From Pseudomonas berkeleyensis (GTDB lineage: Bacteria > Pseudomonadota > Gammaproteobacteria > Pseudomonadales > Pseudomonadaceae), in contig NZ_CP059139.1 in assembly GCF_014109765.1 (NCBI RefSeq), forward strand, positions 4,282,001-4,346,000: a stretch of DNA of 64,000 nt, written 5' to 3'. The notes under the pieces were generated by a model, which was not told the DNA's origin, made no database searches, and saw only the letters and a program-made list of their open reading frames with translations. Made by a program: the position numbers and the translations under genes. Positions 31,671 to 40,462 of this stretch are shown here, in pieces (the stretch's first letter is position 1; the number at the start of each line of letters is the position of its first letter).

Positions 31671-32138
31671 TCAAGCCCCGCGACAGATCGCAGCATTGGC
31701 CTGCGCCTCACGCCGCGCCAACAAGCGGGCACGCAGCACGTCGTAAATCCAGTTGAATGCCATGGTGTAGGGCAGGAAGAACAGAATCAGGACGATGTCC
31801 AGCAGCAGCGCCTCGAGCAGGCCAATCGACAGCCACCAGGCCGCCAACGGCACCAGCATGACGACCAGCCCCCCCTCGAACAGCAGTGCATGGCAGACCC
31901 GCGCCCACAGGCCGCGCTCGAAGCCCAACCGGCTCTGGGCGCGATCGAACAGGTAGTTGAACAGCATGTTCCACAGCATGGCGACGGTGGAGAACATCAG
32001 GGTCAAGGCGCCGAGCTGCAGCAAAGGCTTACCCATGAACCAGGCCATGGCCGGCGCGCAGATGAGCACGGCAATACCTTCGAAGGCCAGGGAATGACCA
32101 ATACGCTCACGCAGGGAACGCGGCAGGGGCTGAGTCAT
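31671..32138 (-). CDS. PACE-family multidrug efflux transporter
   Basis: A 155-residue inner-membrane protein of the proteobacterial antimicrobial compound efflux family (AceI type), made of two bacterial transmembrane pair repeats with four membrane helices. It has the conserved glutamate of helix 1 (E20 in SLAFEG), WNMLFNYLFD at the end of helix 2, a second FEGG in helix 3 and FNWIYD at the C-terminus. Family members export chlorhexidine and short-chain diamines. ATG at 32138 is preceded by GAGG. It is divergent from a LysR regulator, the arrangement of aceI and its activator aceR. Confidence 0.92.
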   Translation of the reverse strand: MTQPLPRSLRERIGHSLAFEGIAVLICAPAMAWFMGKPLLQLGALTLMFSTVAMLWNMLFNYLFDRAQSRLGFERGLWARVCHALLFEGGLVVMLVPLAAWWLSIGLLEALLLDIVLILFFLPYTMAFNWIYDVLRARLLARREAQANAAICRGA

Positions 32139-32226
32139 GAAGCAAACCTCGTGATAAGTGACGACGAGGGCTATGATCATCGGAAAACCAGCCAACCAAA
32201 AAGCAACAGCCATCGGCCAAACCGAT

Positions 32227-33105
32227 ATGAATATTTCCCCCGAATCGCTGCAAGCATTCGCCCAGGCCGCCAGTTGTGGCTCGCTCAGCGCCGCCGCCAG
32301 GCGCCTGGGCAAGAGTCAGTCGACTGTCAGCGAGGCAGTCGCCCGCCTGGAAATCGACCTGGGCGTGGCCCTGTTCGAACGCGGCCCCCGCCACCTGCAA
32401 CTGACCGAGGCCGGTGCCAGCCTGCTCGCCCACGCCGAAGAAGTCCTGTGCGCCAGCGACCGCCTGGCGCGACATGCCGCCGGTTTGGCCAGAGGCCAGG
32501 AAGCGCGCCTGACCCTGGCGCTGTCCGACGCCTACCAACCGAAACAATACGAAGTACGCCTGCAGGAGCTGGATCAGCGCTTCCCCGATCTGCAGTTCGA
32601 AAGCCTGATCGCCGAACAGGCCGACGTGCTCGACCTGGTCACCCAGGGCCGCGCACAACTAGGCCTGCTCGGTGCACAACCGACCTACCCGCCACATATC
32701 GCCCATGCCCGCCTGGAAATGAGCAGCGAGTTCGGCCTGTTCGTCGCCAAGGATCATCCCCTGAGCAAGCTGGCCCAGGTACGCCAGGAAGACTTGTCGC
32801 ATTGGCGCCTGTTACGCCTGAGCAGCGTCGCCCATGACGATGCCAATACCGACGATCTACCCGGCAGCGGCGGACGTTGCTGGGCCGCACCGGACTACCT
32901 GATGCTCCTGGAAATGGCGCGTCTGGGCTTCGGTTGGGCCGAGCTGCCACGGCAACTGGTCGACACCTACAGTTTCGGTAGCCTGCATGAACTGCCCTGC
33001 AGTGGCTGGCCACGACGGGTGACCGTGGACGCTATCTGGTCGCGGCAACGCGAACTCGGCCCAGTGGCGGCCTGGCTGCTCGATCGTCTGCTCGAAGACA
33101 GTTGA
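32227..33105 (+). CDS. LysR-family transcriptional regulator, probably of the PACE transporter
   Basis: A 292-residue regulator starting MNISPESLQAFAQAASCGSL. The N-terminal winged helix-turn-helix (about 1-60) has AAARRLGKSQSTVSEAVARL. The effector-binding domain covers about 90-290. It lies back to back with the efflux gene across 88 bp, where its operator should be; LysR proteins commonly activate the divergent gene when they bind a ligand. An in-frame start 23 codons upstream overlaps the divergent promoter region and was rejected. Confidence 0.9.
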   Translation: MNISPESLQAFAQAASCGSLSAAARRLGKSQSTVSEAVARLEIDLGVALFERGPRHLQLTEAGASLLAHAEEVLCASDRLARHAAGLARGQEARLTLALSDAYQPKQYEVRLQELDQRFPDLQFESLIAEQADVLDLVTQGRAQLGLLGAQPTYPPHIAHARLEMSSEFGLFVAKDHPLSKLAQVRQEDLSHWRLLRLSSVAHDDANTDDLPGSGGRCWAAPDYLMLLEMARLGFGWAELPRQLVDTYSFGSLHELPCSGWPRRVTVDAIWSRQRELGPVAAWLLDRLLEDS

Positions 33106-33148
33106 GCAGGGTCGCGCCAGTGCACCTCTCGGCTTATCATGCCGCCCC

Positions 33149-34528
33149 ATGATCAATGATCCCTTTGCTCGCCTGAACCTCGACCGCGAGGTGCTCAGCG
33201 TCAGCCAGCTCAACAACCGCGCCCGCCTGCTGCTGGAGGACGTGTTCTCCGGCATCTGGGTCGAGGGGGAAATCTCCAACCTCGCCCGCCCGGCCTCCGG
33301 CCACATCTACTTCACTCTGAAAGACAGCCAGGCCCAGGTGCGCTGCGCGCTGTTCCGGCAGAACGCTGCGCGCGTACGCCAGGCCCTGCGTGACGGATTG
33401 GCGGTGAAGGTACGCGGCAAGGTCTCGCTGTTCGAAGGACGCGGCGACTACCAACTGATTCTCGATGCCGTCGAGCCGGCCGGTGACGGCGCACTGCGCC
33501 TGGCCTTCGAGGCACTGAAGGAAAAACTTGGCACCGAGGGCCTGTTCGCCACCGAACGCAAGATCGCCCTGCCCGCCCATCCAAAGCGTATCGGCATTGT
33601 CACCTCGCCCACTGGCGCGGTGATCCGCGACATCATCAGCGTGTTCCGCCGCCGCGCCCCGCAGGTAGAGCTGAACCTGATCCCTACCGCCGTACAGGGT
33701 CGCGAGGCCACCGCGCAGATCGTCCGCGCCCTGCAACGTGCCGATGCGCAAGGTTTCGACGCGCTAATCCTGGCCCGTGGCGGCGGCTCGCTGGAGGATC
33801 TCTGGTGCTTCAACGAGGAAGCCGTGGCCCGCGCCGTGGCTGCGTGCGTCACGCCCATCGTCAGTGCCGTGGGCCACGAGACGGACGTTTCCATCGCCGA
33901 CTTCGTCGCCGACGTGCGCGCACCGACGCCCTCGGCAGCCGCCGAACTGCTGGCGCCAGACAGCAGCGAACTGGTGCAGCGTCTGCACAACCTGCAGCGG
34001 CGCCTGGTGCTGCAGATGCAAGGCCGTCTGGCCCGCGAACGCCTGCGCCTGGACGGCGTGAGCAATCGCCTGCGTCACCCAGGCGAACGCCTGCGCCAGC
34101 AGGCGCAGCGCCTGGACGACCTGGACATGCGCCTGCGCCGCGCCTTCAACCAGCAACTCGCCAATCAGCGGGAACGCCTGGCCCGCCTCGATGCTCGCCT
34201 CGCTGCCCAGCATCCGGGGCGCAACCTGGCACTGCTGCGCCAGCGCCTCGACGGGCTGGCAGCGCGCCTGCCACGTGCCATGCAAGGCCAGCTACGCAGC
34301 CAGCGCCAGCAACTGGGTGCACTGGCCGCGCAACTGCAGATCGTCAGCCCCCTGGCCACCTTGGGCCGGGGCTACAGCATCCTCCTCGACGAACGCGGCC
34401 ATGCCGTGCGCAGCGCCGCGCAGACCCAACCGGGCCAACGCCTCAAGGCGCGCCTGAGCGAAGGTGAACTGGACGTGCGCGTCGAAGACAACCACATACA
34501 GCCGGCGACGCTGTCGCTGTTGGACTAA
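33149..34528 (+). CDS. xseA: Exodeoxyribonuclease VII large subunit
   Basis: XseA and XseB form the single-strand-specific exonuclease VII used in repair and recombination. The 459-residue protein starts MINDPFARLNLDREVLSVSQ. The N-terminal OB-fold (about 10-110) has VEGEISNLARPASGHIYFTL. The catalytic region holds RIGIVTSPTGAVIRDI, LARGGGSLEDLW and VGHETDVSIADF. A long arginine/leucine-rich coiled coil (about 280-400) precedes GRGYSIL. Length and motifs are complete. xseB is not in this window. Confidence 0.97.
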   Translation: MINDPFARLNLDREVLSVSQLNNRARLLLEDVFSGIWVEGEISNLARPASGHIYFTLKDSQAQVRCALFRQNAARVRQALRDGLAVKVRGKVSLFEGRGDYQLILDAVEPAGDGALRLAFEALKEKLGTEGLFATERKIALPAHPKRIGIVTSPTGAVIRDIISVFRRRAPQVELNLIPTAVQGREATAQIVRALQRADAQGFDALILARGGGSLEDLWCFNEEAVARAVAACVTPIVSAVGHETDVSIADFVADVRAPTPSAAAELLAPDSSELVQRLHNLQRRLVLQMQGRLARERLRLDGVSNRLRHPGERLRQQAQRLDDLDMRLRRAFNQQLANQRERLARLDARLAAQHPGRNLALLRQRLDGLAARLPRAMQGQLRSQRQQLGALAAQLQIVSPLATLGRGYSILLDERGHAVRSAAQTQPGQRLKARLSEGELDVRVEDNHIQPATLSLLD

Positions 34529-34533
34529 CAGTT

Positions 34534-34609
34534 GGTAGGGTGGGCCGGGCGGCGCTCCGCTTCAGCTCTTCAAGACCAGCCCTGTGGGTGGGATGAAGCC
34601 CACCCTACC
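34534..34609. repeat. Inverted GGTAGGGTGGGC repeat pair
   Basis: GGTAGGGTGGGC starts at 34534, and GCCCACCCTACC ends at 34609 in opposite orientation, enclosing about 50 bases. This is a third palindromic intergenic family in the window. The remaining 34610-34715 shows no gene. Confidence 0.65.
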
Positions 34610-34715
34610 ATTAACAAAATGAGAACAGCGCTGGAAGCGCTGGACGCAAGAGTGACGCCGATCCGCTTTTAAGTTCAGCATCCAGCCTTCAGCGTTCTTT
34701 TCGTATAGGACTTTT

Positions 34716-35540
34716 ATGCGCCCACTGATCTTTCTGCTTGCCTTCTGTCTTGCCATCCCCGCCCACGCCGAAGGCTTCATCACCCGCCTGCTGAACAAGC
34801 CGGTGCCGGGTGGGGTTGCGGTAGTCGATCTGGGTAACCCGGCACAGGCACCGAAGGTGCACTATCAGGGCAAACCGGTACTCACCGTGCACGAGGACGG
34901 CCAGCGCTGGATCGCCATCGTCGGCATTCCGCTCAGCGTCAAACCGGGCAGCCAGCAGGTGGAGGTCGAAGGCGGCCAGAAGCTGAGTTTCCAGGTCGAC
35001 GCCAAGCACTACACCGAGCAGCGCCTCACCATCAAGAACCAACAACAGGTCACGCCCAACGCCGCCAACCTGAAACGTATCGAACGCGAGCTGGCCGAGC
35101 AGACCCGTGCCTACCAGCAGTTCAGTGCGCGCCAACCGAGCAACCTGATGTTCGACAGGCCGGTCAATGGCCCGCTGTCCAGCCCGTTCGGCTTGCGCCG
35201 CTTCTTCAACGGCGAGGAACGCAACCCACACTCGGGCCTGGACTTTGCGGCCAACCGTGGCACGCCGATCAGGGCACCGGCGGCCGGCAAGGTAATCCTC
35301 ATCGGCGATTACTTCTTCAACGGCAAAACGGTGTTCCTCGACCACGGCCAAGGGCTGATCAGCATGTTCTGCCACCTATCGGAAATCGACGTGAAGCTGG
35401 GTGACGAAATCGCCCGAGGCGGCCATGTCGGCAAGGTCGGCGCCACCGGTCGCGCCACCGGCCCGCACCTGCACTGGAACGTCAGCCTCAACGATGCGCG
35501 GGTTGATCCTGCGATCTTCATCGGCGCATTCAAGCCCTGA
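34716..35540 (+). CDS. Periplasmic M23 (LytM) peptidase
   Basis: A 274-residue exported protein. Residues 1-18 (MRPLIFLLAFCLAIPAHA) are a signal peptide. After an immunoglobulin-like N-terminal domain (about 20-110) comes the LytM domain (about 145-270). The zinc ligands are present: H-x3-D in NPHSGLDFAANRGTP and H-x-H in GPHLHWNVSL. That suggests an active endopeptidase rather than an EnvC-like activator. The likely substrate is peptidoglycan cross-bridges; which cell-wall process it serves is unknown. It is likely transcribed on its own. Confidence 0.93.
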   Translation: MRPLIFLLAFCLAIPAHAEGFITRLLNKPVPGGVAVVDLGNPAQAPKVHYQGKPVLTVHEDGQRWIAIVGIPLSVKPGSQQVEVEGGQKLSFQVDAKHYTEQRLTIKNQQQVTPNAANLKRIERELAEQTRAYQQFSARQPSNLMFDRPVNGPLSSPFGLRRFFNGEERNPHSGLDFAANRGTPIRAPAAGKVILIGDYFFNGKTVFLDHGQGLISMFCHLSEIDVKLGDEIARGGHVGKVGATGRATGPHLHWNVSLNDARVDPAIFIGAFKP

Positions 35541-35661
35541 ACCGACGCAGCGTGCAGCACCTGCCGTTTGGGTTAACGGCATATTTTTGCTAGGGTACGG
35601 CGGCTCTGATGGCCGGCCCTGTAGCGTCGGCCTTTCCTCACTGCCTGCTTCGGAGTCGGAA

Positions 35662-36912
35662 ATGCCGAATGAGCTCAATACCTGGATGGGTTGGCTGAAC
35701 GAACAGCCTGAACTGCTCACCCTCACCGCCACCCTCGCCCTGATCATTGCCGCCTGGCTGTCCAACTGGATCGTCAAACGTATTCTGGTACGTGCCATCT
35801 ACCGCGTGGTCGGCGCGACCGCCCTGGGCCGCCACGGCCAGATCAAGGAAAGCGGCATCATCAAGCGCTTGTCCAACATCGTGCCGGCGCTGGTGCTGTC
35901 CTCCGGCGTGGCCGTGGTACCGGGCATGCCGGAAGCCGTGGTGACGGTGACGCAGAACGTCTGTGGCGCCTTCATCGTGTTGACCATCGCACTGGCCATC
36001 GGCGCCCTGCTGGACATCCTCAACACCCTTTACCAGCGTCGCCCCAACGCACACCTGAAGCCGATCAAGGGCTACCTGCAGGTGATCAAGATCGCCATCT
36101 TCGCCATCGCCACCATTCTCATGGTGGCGACGTTGATCGACCGCTCGCCGTTGATCCTGCTGTCCGGCCTCGGCGCCATGGCTGCGGTGCTGATGTTGAT
36201 CTTCCAGGACACCCTGCTGTCGCTGGTGGCCAGCGTACAGATTTCCTCCAGCGATATCGTGCGTGTCGGCGATTGGGTGGAAATGCCCCAGCTCAATGCC
36301 GACGGCGATGTGATCGACATCGCCCTGCACACGGTGAAGGTGCAGAACTGGGACAAGACCATCACCACCATCCCGACCAAGCGCTTCATCACCGACCCGT
36401 TCAAGAACTGGCGCGGCATGCAGGAATCCGGCGGGCGCCGGATCAAGCGCGCACTGTATCTGGATCAGACCAGTGTGCATTTCCTCAGCGATGAGGAGAT
36501 CGCTCGCCTGCGTCGCTTCATGCTCCTCGACGAATACCTCGACCGCAAGGATCAGGAACTGCAGGACTGGAACACCAAGCTGGCCGAGCACGGCAAGGAA
36601 GCGGTCAACACCCGCCGCATCACCAACATCGGCAGTTTCCGCGCTTACGTCGAACACTACCTGCGGCACAATCCGAACATTCACCAGAACATGACCCTGC
36701 TGGTGCGTCAGCTCAGCCCGACCGCCGACGGCCTGCCGCTGGAAATCTACTGCTTCACCAACACCATCGCCTGGAATGCCTATGAAGGCATCCAGTCGGA
36801 CATCTTCGACCACCTGCTGGCCATCCTTCCCGAGTTCGGCCTGCGCGTGTTCCAACACCCGAGCGGTGCGGACATGCGCGAGCTGCGTCCGACGCTGCAA
36901 CCAGCCCCTTGA
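35662..36912 (+). CDS. MscS-family mechanosensitive channel, YbdG type
   Basis: A 416-residue membrane protein starting MPNELNTWMGWLNEQPELLT. About five hydrophobic segments precede the pore helix region GLGAMAAVLMLIFQDTLLSL. The beta domain has VRVGDWVEMP and VKVQNWDKTITTIPTKRF, a close match to E. coli YbdG (MscM). The C-terminal cytoplasmic domain includes the extra helical insert LSDEEIARLRRFMLLDEYLD typical of YbdG. It releases solutes on membrane tension. GGAG six bases before the ATG supports this start over an in-frame codon 87 residues upstream, inside the peptidase gene. Confidence 0.93.
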   Translation: MPNELNTWMGWLNEQPELLTLTATLALIIAAWLSNWIVKRILVRAIYRVVGATALGRHGQIKESGIIKRLSNIVPALVLSSGVAVVPGMPEAVVTVTQNVCGAFIVLTIALAIGALLDILNTLYQRRPNAHLKPIKGYLQVIKIAIFAIATILMVATLIDRSPLILLSGLGAMAAVLMLIFQDTLLSLVASVQISSSDIVRVGDWVEMPQLNADGDVIDIALHTVKVQNWDKTITTIPTKRFITDPFKNWRGMQESGGRRIKRALYLDQTSVHFLSDEEIARLRRFMLLDEYLDRKDQELQDWNTKLAEHGKEAVNTRRITNIGSFRAYVEHYLRHNPNIHQNMTLLVRQLSPTADGLPLEIYCFTNTIAWNAYEGIQSDIFDHLLAILPEFGLRVFQHPSGADMRELRPTLQPAP

Positions 36913-37140
36913 CGCCTACGGGAACCAGATTCCCGCTTTCAGGAGCCGGCTTGTGGCGATGAACACCGCCAACAGGCTGGCTCACAACCGTCTTCACAAG
37001 CACGCCAGCACTACGCAATGAAAAGGTGAATAAGCGAGAGAAGCAGCAACAAAAAATCGCCATACCACCCAATCCGCTTTTTTTCACCAATTTTTCCAAC
37101 ATGCTTGCCAGCTTTTTCCTCAATGGTTAGGGTTGACTCC

Positions 37141-37215
37141 ATGAATATCTCGCAGACCCTCATCATCCTCCGGCAACACGCCAACCTGTGCCTGGTCTCC
37201 CAACGACTGCGCTAG
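37141..37215 (+). CDS. Candidate leucine-rich leader peptide upstream of leuA
   Basis: A 24-codon frame starting MNISQTLIILRQHANLCLVS and ending QRLR-TAG. Five codons are Leu, three Ile and one Val (9 of 24 branched-chain). A hairpin, GGGTC (37215-37219) with GACCC (37224-37228), overlaps the stop codon, and a T-rich tract follows at 37241-37259, before the leuA start at 37302. This is the layout of ribosome-mediated attenuation, but leucines are not in one tight run and the terminator stem is not adjacent to the T-tract, so it is a candidate only. The rest of the 389-bp gap (36913-37301) holds no other gene. Confidence 0.45.
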   Translation: MNISQTLIILRQHANLCLVSQRLR

Positions 37216-37301
37216 GGTCTGCCGACCCCGAATTCCCCACCTTTTCTCTGTTTTTATTGTTCAGCACGGCCCCTAGCGGCCCTCGCGTTCAGGATTGACT
37301 C

Positions 37302-38972
37302 ATGACCATGCTCAAAGACCCGTCGAAGAAGTACCGCCCCTTCACCCAGATTCAGATCCCGGATCGCACCTGGCCGGACAAGATCATCGACAAGGCACCG
37401 ATCTGGTTGTCCACCGACCTGCGCGACGGCAACCAGTCGCTGATCGAGCCGATGGATGCCGAGAAGAAGATGCGCTTCTTCAAGTGCCTGGTCGCCGTGG
37501 GCCTGAAGGAAATCGAAGTGGGCTTCCCGTCCGCCTCGCAGACCGATTTCGACTTCGTCCGCGAGTTGATCGAAGGCGGCCACATCCCGGACGACGTGAC
37601 CATCCAGGTACTGACCCAGGCCCGTGACGATCTCATCGAACGCACCTTCGAGTCGCTCAAAGGCGCCAAGAAAGCCATCGTCCACTACTACAACGCCTGC
37701 GCGCCGAGCTTCCGCAAGATCGTCTTCAACCAGGACAAGGCCGGCGTCAAAGCCATTGCCGTAGCTGCCGGCACCACCATCAAACGCCTGGCCGACGCCG
37801 CACCGGAAACCCAGTGGGGCTTCGAGTACTCGCCGGAAGTGTTCAGCAGCACCGAGATCGACTTTGCCGTCGAGGTGTGCAACGCAGTGATCGACGTGTT
37901 CCAGCCGACCCCGGCCAACAAGCTGATTCTCAACCTGCCCGCCACCATCGAGTGCGCCACGCCGAACAACTACGCCGACCAGATCGAGTGGTTCGGCCGC
38001 CACGTCGACCGCCGCGACAGCGTGCTGATCAGCGTGCACACCCATAACGACCGCGGCACCGGCGTCGCCGCCTCGGAGCTGGCCGTCATGGCCGGCGCCG
38101 ACCGTGTCGAAGGCTGCCTGTTCGGCAACGGCGAACGCACCGGTAACGTCTGCCTGGTAACCCTGGCGCTGAACCTCTACACCCAGGGCGTCGACCCGGA
38201 GCTGGACTTCTCCGACATCGACGCGGTGCGCAAGGTGGTCGAAGACTGCAACCAGATTCCGGTGCACCCGCGCCATCCGTACGTCGGCGATCTGGTTCAC
38301 ACCGCCTTCTCCGGCTCGCACCAGGACGCCATCCGCAAGGGCTTCGCCCAGCAGAAGAAAGACGCCCTGTGGGAAGTGCCGTACCTGCCGATCGACCCAG
38401 CCGACATCGGCCGCGACTACGAGGCAGTAATTCGGGTGAACAGCCAGTCCGGCAAGGGCGGCATCACCTTCCTGCTCGAGCAGGAATATGGCATCAGCTT
38501 GCCGCGCCGCATGCAGATCGAGTTCAGCCAGGTGGTGCAGCGTGAAACCGATCGCCTCGGCCTGGAGATGACTGCCGCGCAGATCCATCAGTTGCTCGAA
38601 ACCGAGTATCTGCAAGCACGCAGCCCCTACGCCCTGAAAGGTCATCGCCTGCAGGAAGAGAACGGCACCAGTGCGGTGGACGTGGAAGTCGTCAAAGCTG
38701 GCGAAAGCCACCACTGGCGCGGCATCGGCAAGGGCCCGCTGGAAGCCCTGGCCGCTGCCCTGCCGGTCGCCGTTGAAGTCATGGACTACAGCGAGCATGC
38801 CATTGGTGCAGGCGCCAACGCCAAGGCCGCGGCCTACATCGAACTGCGTGTCAACGGTGGCCGCGCCCTGCACGGTATCGGCATCGACGAGAACCTGACC
38901 ACGGCGAGCTTCCGCGCCCTGTTCAGCGCCTTGAACCGTGCGCTGAGCCAGACCGAGTCGCAAGCGGCCTGA
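37302..38972 (+). CDS. leuA: 2-isopropylmalate synthase
   Basis: LeuA condenses acetyl-CoA with 2-oxoisovalerate, the first step of leucine synthesis. The 556-residue protein is the long LeuA2 type, starting [14 protein letters not shown]. The HMGL-like TIM barrel has the metal-binding [11 protein letters not shown], the [16 protein letters not shown] catalytic segment and a FGNGERTGN loop. The C-terminal LeuA dimer domain (about 430-555) binds leucine for feedback inhibition. AGGA precedes the ATG. It is monocistronic, with the terminator at 38991-39019 downstream. Confidence 0.97.
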   Translation: MTMLKDPSKKYRPFTQIQIPDRTWPDKIIDKAPIWLSTDLRDGNQSLIEPMDAEKKMRFFKCLVAVGLKEIEVGFPSASQTDFDFVRELIEGGHIPDDVTIQVLTQARDDLIERTFESLKGAKKAIVHYYNACAPSFRKIVFNQDKAGVKAIAVAAGTTIKRLADAAPETQWGFEYSPEVFSSTEIDFAVEVCNAVIDVFQPTPANKLILNLPATIECATPNNYADQIEWFGRHVDRRDSVLISVHTHNDRGTGVAASELAVMAGADRVEGCLFGNGERTGNVCLVTLALNLYTQGVDPELDFSDIDAVRKVVEDCNQIPVHPRHPYVGDLVHTAFSGSHQDAIRKGFAQQKKDALWEVPYLPIDPADIGRDYEAVIRVNSQSGKGGITFLLEQEYGISLPRRMQIEFSQVVQRETDRLGLEMTAAQIHQLLETEYLQARSPYALKGHRLQEENGTSAVDVEVVKAGESHHWRGIGKGPLEALAAALPVAVEVMDYSEHAIGAGANAKAAAYIELRVNGGRALHGIGIDENLTTASFRALFSALNRALSQTESQAA

Positions 38973-38990
38973 TTCGCCTGCGCCACACAT

Positions 38991-39019
38991 GAAAACGCCG
39001 GGCAATGCCCGGCGTTTTC
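38991..39019. terminator. Terminator after leuA
   Basis: GAAAACGCCGGGC (38991-39003) pairs perfectly with GCCCGGCGTTTTC (39007-39019) around a 3-base loop, with A- and T-rich flanks. Confidence 0.85.
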
Positions 39020-39035
39020 ATATGCTGCAAGCTGC

Positions 39036-39056
39036 GTAGGGTGCGCCGTGCGCACC
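39036..39056. repeat. Short GTAGGGTGCGC palindrome
   Basis: GGTGCGC (39040-39046) pairs with GCGCACC (39050-39056), preceded by GTAG as in the other REP-like units of this window. A similar short GTAGGGCGTGCGCCCT lies at 51031-51046. Confidence 0.5.
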
Positions 39057-39133
39057 GAAGATCCGAGATCATCGACACTGGGGCACACGAAGCATCGCCA
39101 CCGGACTCAAGCCAGCATCCGGGAATACGGCGT

Positions 39134-39589
39134 TCAGATATCGAAGATCATCAGCACCGCGAACATCAATGCGGCCACGGCCAAGGTGAACAACAGGCCG
39201 ATACCCGCTGCACGCCAGTTGGAGAGGTACACGCCTCCAGCCTCGGTATGCTGCTTGAGTTCGGCCTCCATCAGGTTCTTTGCCAGCATGATCATCGCCA
39301 TGAGCTGCGCAATGGCGAAAGGCAGTGCAGGCACCTCTTCCGGCAGCACGAAGGCCAGCACCAAGGTGATCAGCAGCAGCGCAATGGATACACCCCAGAC
39401 CATCGCCACCCGATCCGCCTTGCCGAGCAGCTGCAGGTTGTGCGCCAGCAGCCAGGCACCGGCCAGCGGCGTACCGATGAATGTCGCCAGACCGACGCCA
39501 GCGATGCTGTAGAGCGGCGCCTGGTTGGTGGTGGTCTGTTGCAGATCCGCCTGCGGCGTCTGGAAGGGATTACTCTGTTGTACGTCCAT
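39134..39589 (-). CDS. Small inner-membrane protein of unknown function
   Basis: A 151-residue protein starting MDVQQSNPFQTPQADLQQTT, a polar, glutamine-rich cytoplasmic tail. Four hydrophobic segments follow (about 30-50, 60-82, 85-105 and 125-150, the last RAAGIGLLFTLAVAALMFAV). The short NPFQTPQAD motif near the N-terminus is often seen in small bacterial membrane proteins of unknown role. It lies 16 bp downstream of the omega-amidase gene on the same strand, so co-transcription is likely. Confidence 0.75.
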   Translation of the reverse strand: MDVQQSNPFQTPQADLQQTTTNQAPLYSIAGVGLATFIGTPLAGAWLLAHNLQLLGKADRVAMVWGVSIALLLITLVLAFVLPEEVPALPFAIAQLMAMIMLAKNLMEAELKQHTEAGGVYLSNWRAAGIGLLFTLAVAALMFAVLMIFDI

Positions 39590-39605
39590 GTCATGTAGCT
39601 CCTGA

Positions 39606-40388
39606 TCAGTTCATGGTGAAAACATCGGCATCCAGGTGTGCCGGGAAGCGCTCGCGATAGGCCGCCAGCGCCTCACTGGACAAGCGGGCACGGAACACAC
39701 CATCGCCGTCGCCTGCCGTCAGCAGCGCCTCCCCCTGGAAGTCCAACACCTGGGAATCGCCAGTATACCCATGGCCCTTGCCGTCCTCGCCGACACGGTT
39801 CACAGCCGCGACATAGCACAGGTTCTCGATGGCCCGCGCCGGTAACAAGCGGTTCCAGTGCTGACGGCGCGCGCCCGGCCAGTTGGCGGTATACAGCAAA
39901 AGATCGGTGCCGCCAGCATCACGGCTCCACACCGGAAAGCGTAGGTCGTAGCAGATCAGCGGGCGCACACGCCATCCCTTGAGTTCCAGCACGACCTGCA
40001 CATCGCCAGCGCTGTAATGCTTGTGCTCACCGGCCATCCGGAACAGGTGACGCTTGTCGTAATGCGCCAACGTACCGTCCGGGCGTGCCCAGAGCAGTCG
40101 ATTGCGATAGCTGCCATCAGCAGCCTGGATGATCAGGCTGCCGCAGATGACTGCATCAATACGCTGCGCCTGTTCACGCAGCCAACTGCTGGTGGGGCCA
40201 TCTTCGGACTCGGCCAATGCTGCCGACTCCATGGAAAAACCGGTGGAGAACATCTCCGGCAGGATCACCAGATCGGCGCCACGCGCCTGTTCCAGCAATG
40301 CCTGGAAGTGCTCGCGGTTCGCGGCCGGATCGTGCCAGGCCAACGTGGTCTGGATCAGTGCCAGTTCGAGATCGGATTTATTGCTCAT
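39606..40388 (-). CDS. Carbon-nitrogen hydrolase, omega-amidase type (YafV/NIT2-like)
   Basis: A 260-residue nitrilase-superfamily amidase. The catalytic triad is visible: Glu in VILPEMFSTGF, Lys in YDKRHLFRMAGE and Cys in LICYDLRFPVWSR. The MFSTGFS and FRMAGEHKHY segments match YafV/omega-amidases, which hydrolyse 2-oxoglutaramate and 2-oxosuccinamate left after glutamine or asparagine transamination. The neighbouring aminotransferase of methionine/glutamine type fits that use. The start MSNKSDLELALIQ was chosen; an in-frame ATG 11 codons upstream lies in repeat DNA. Confidence 0.92.
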   Translation of the reverse strand: MSNKSDLELALIQTTLAWHDPAANREHFQALLEQARGADLVILPEMFSTGFSMESAALAESEDGPTSSWLREQAQRIDAVICGSLIIQAADGSYRNRLLWARPDGTLAHYDKRHLFRMAGEHKHYSAGDVQVVLELKGWRVRPLICYDLRFPVWSRDAGGTDLLLYTANWPGARRQHWNRLLPARAIENLCYVAAVNRVGEDGKGHGYTGDSQVLDFQGEALLTAGDGDGVFRARLSSEALAAYRERFPAHLDADVFTMN

Positions 40389-40406
40389 GTAGGCGCCTCG
40401 CTCACC

Positions 40407-40459
40407 GTAGGGCGGGGGCAACCCGCCAGACTCTCTCAGGCGGGTTGCACCCGCCCTAC
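40407..40459. repeat. Inverted pair of GTAGGGCGGG repeats (REPIN-like)
   Basis: Two 21-base units, 40407-40427 and 40439-40459, are inverted copies (starting GTAGGGCGGG and ending CCCGCCCTAC) with one mismatch and an 11-base spacer. The right unit resembles 9091-9113. The pair fills the gap between the amidase and aminotransferase genes. Confidence 0.75.
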
Positions 40460-40462
40460 AAC

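Noticed and set aside
36755..37123. A 122-codon minus-strand frame over the mscS end and leuA upstream region
   Set aside because: Half of it is antisense to the channel gene and the rest is A/T-run DNA; no family resemblance.
37254..39005. A 583-codon frame antisense to leuA
   Set aside because: Shadow of leuA; it also spans the leuA terminator region without a recognisable product.
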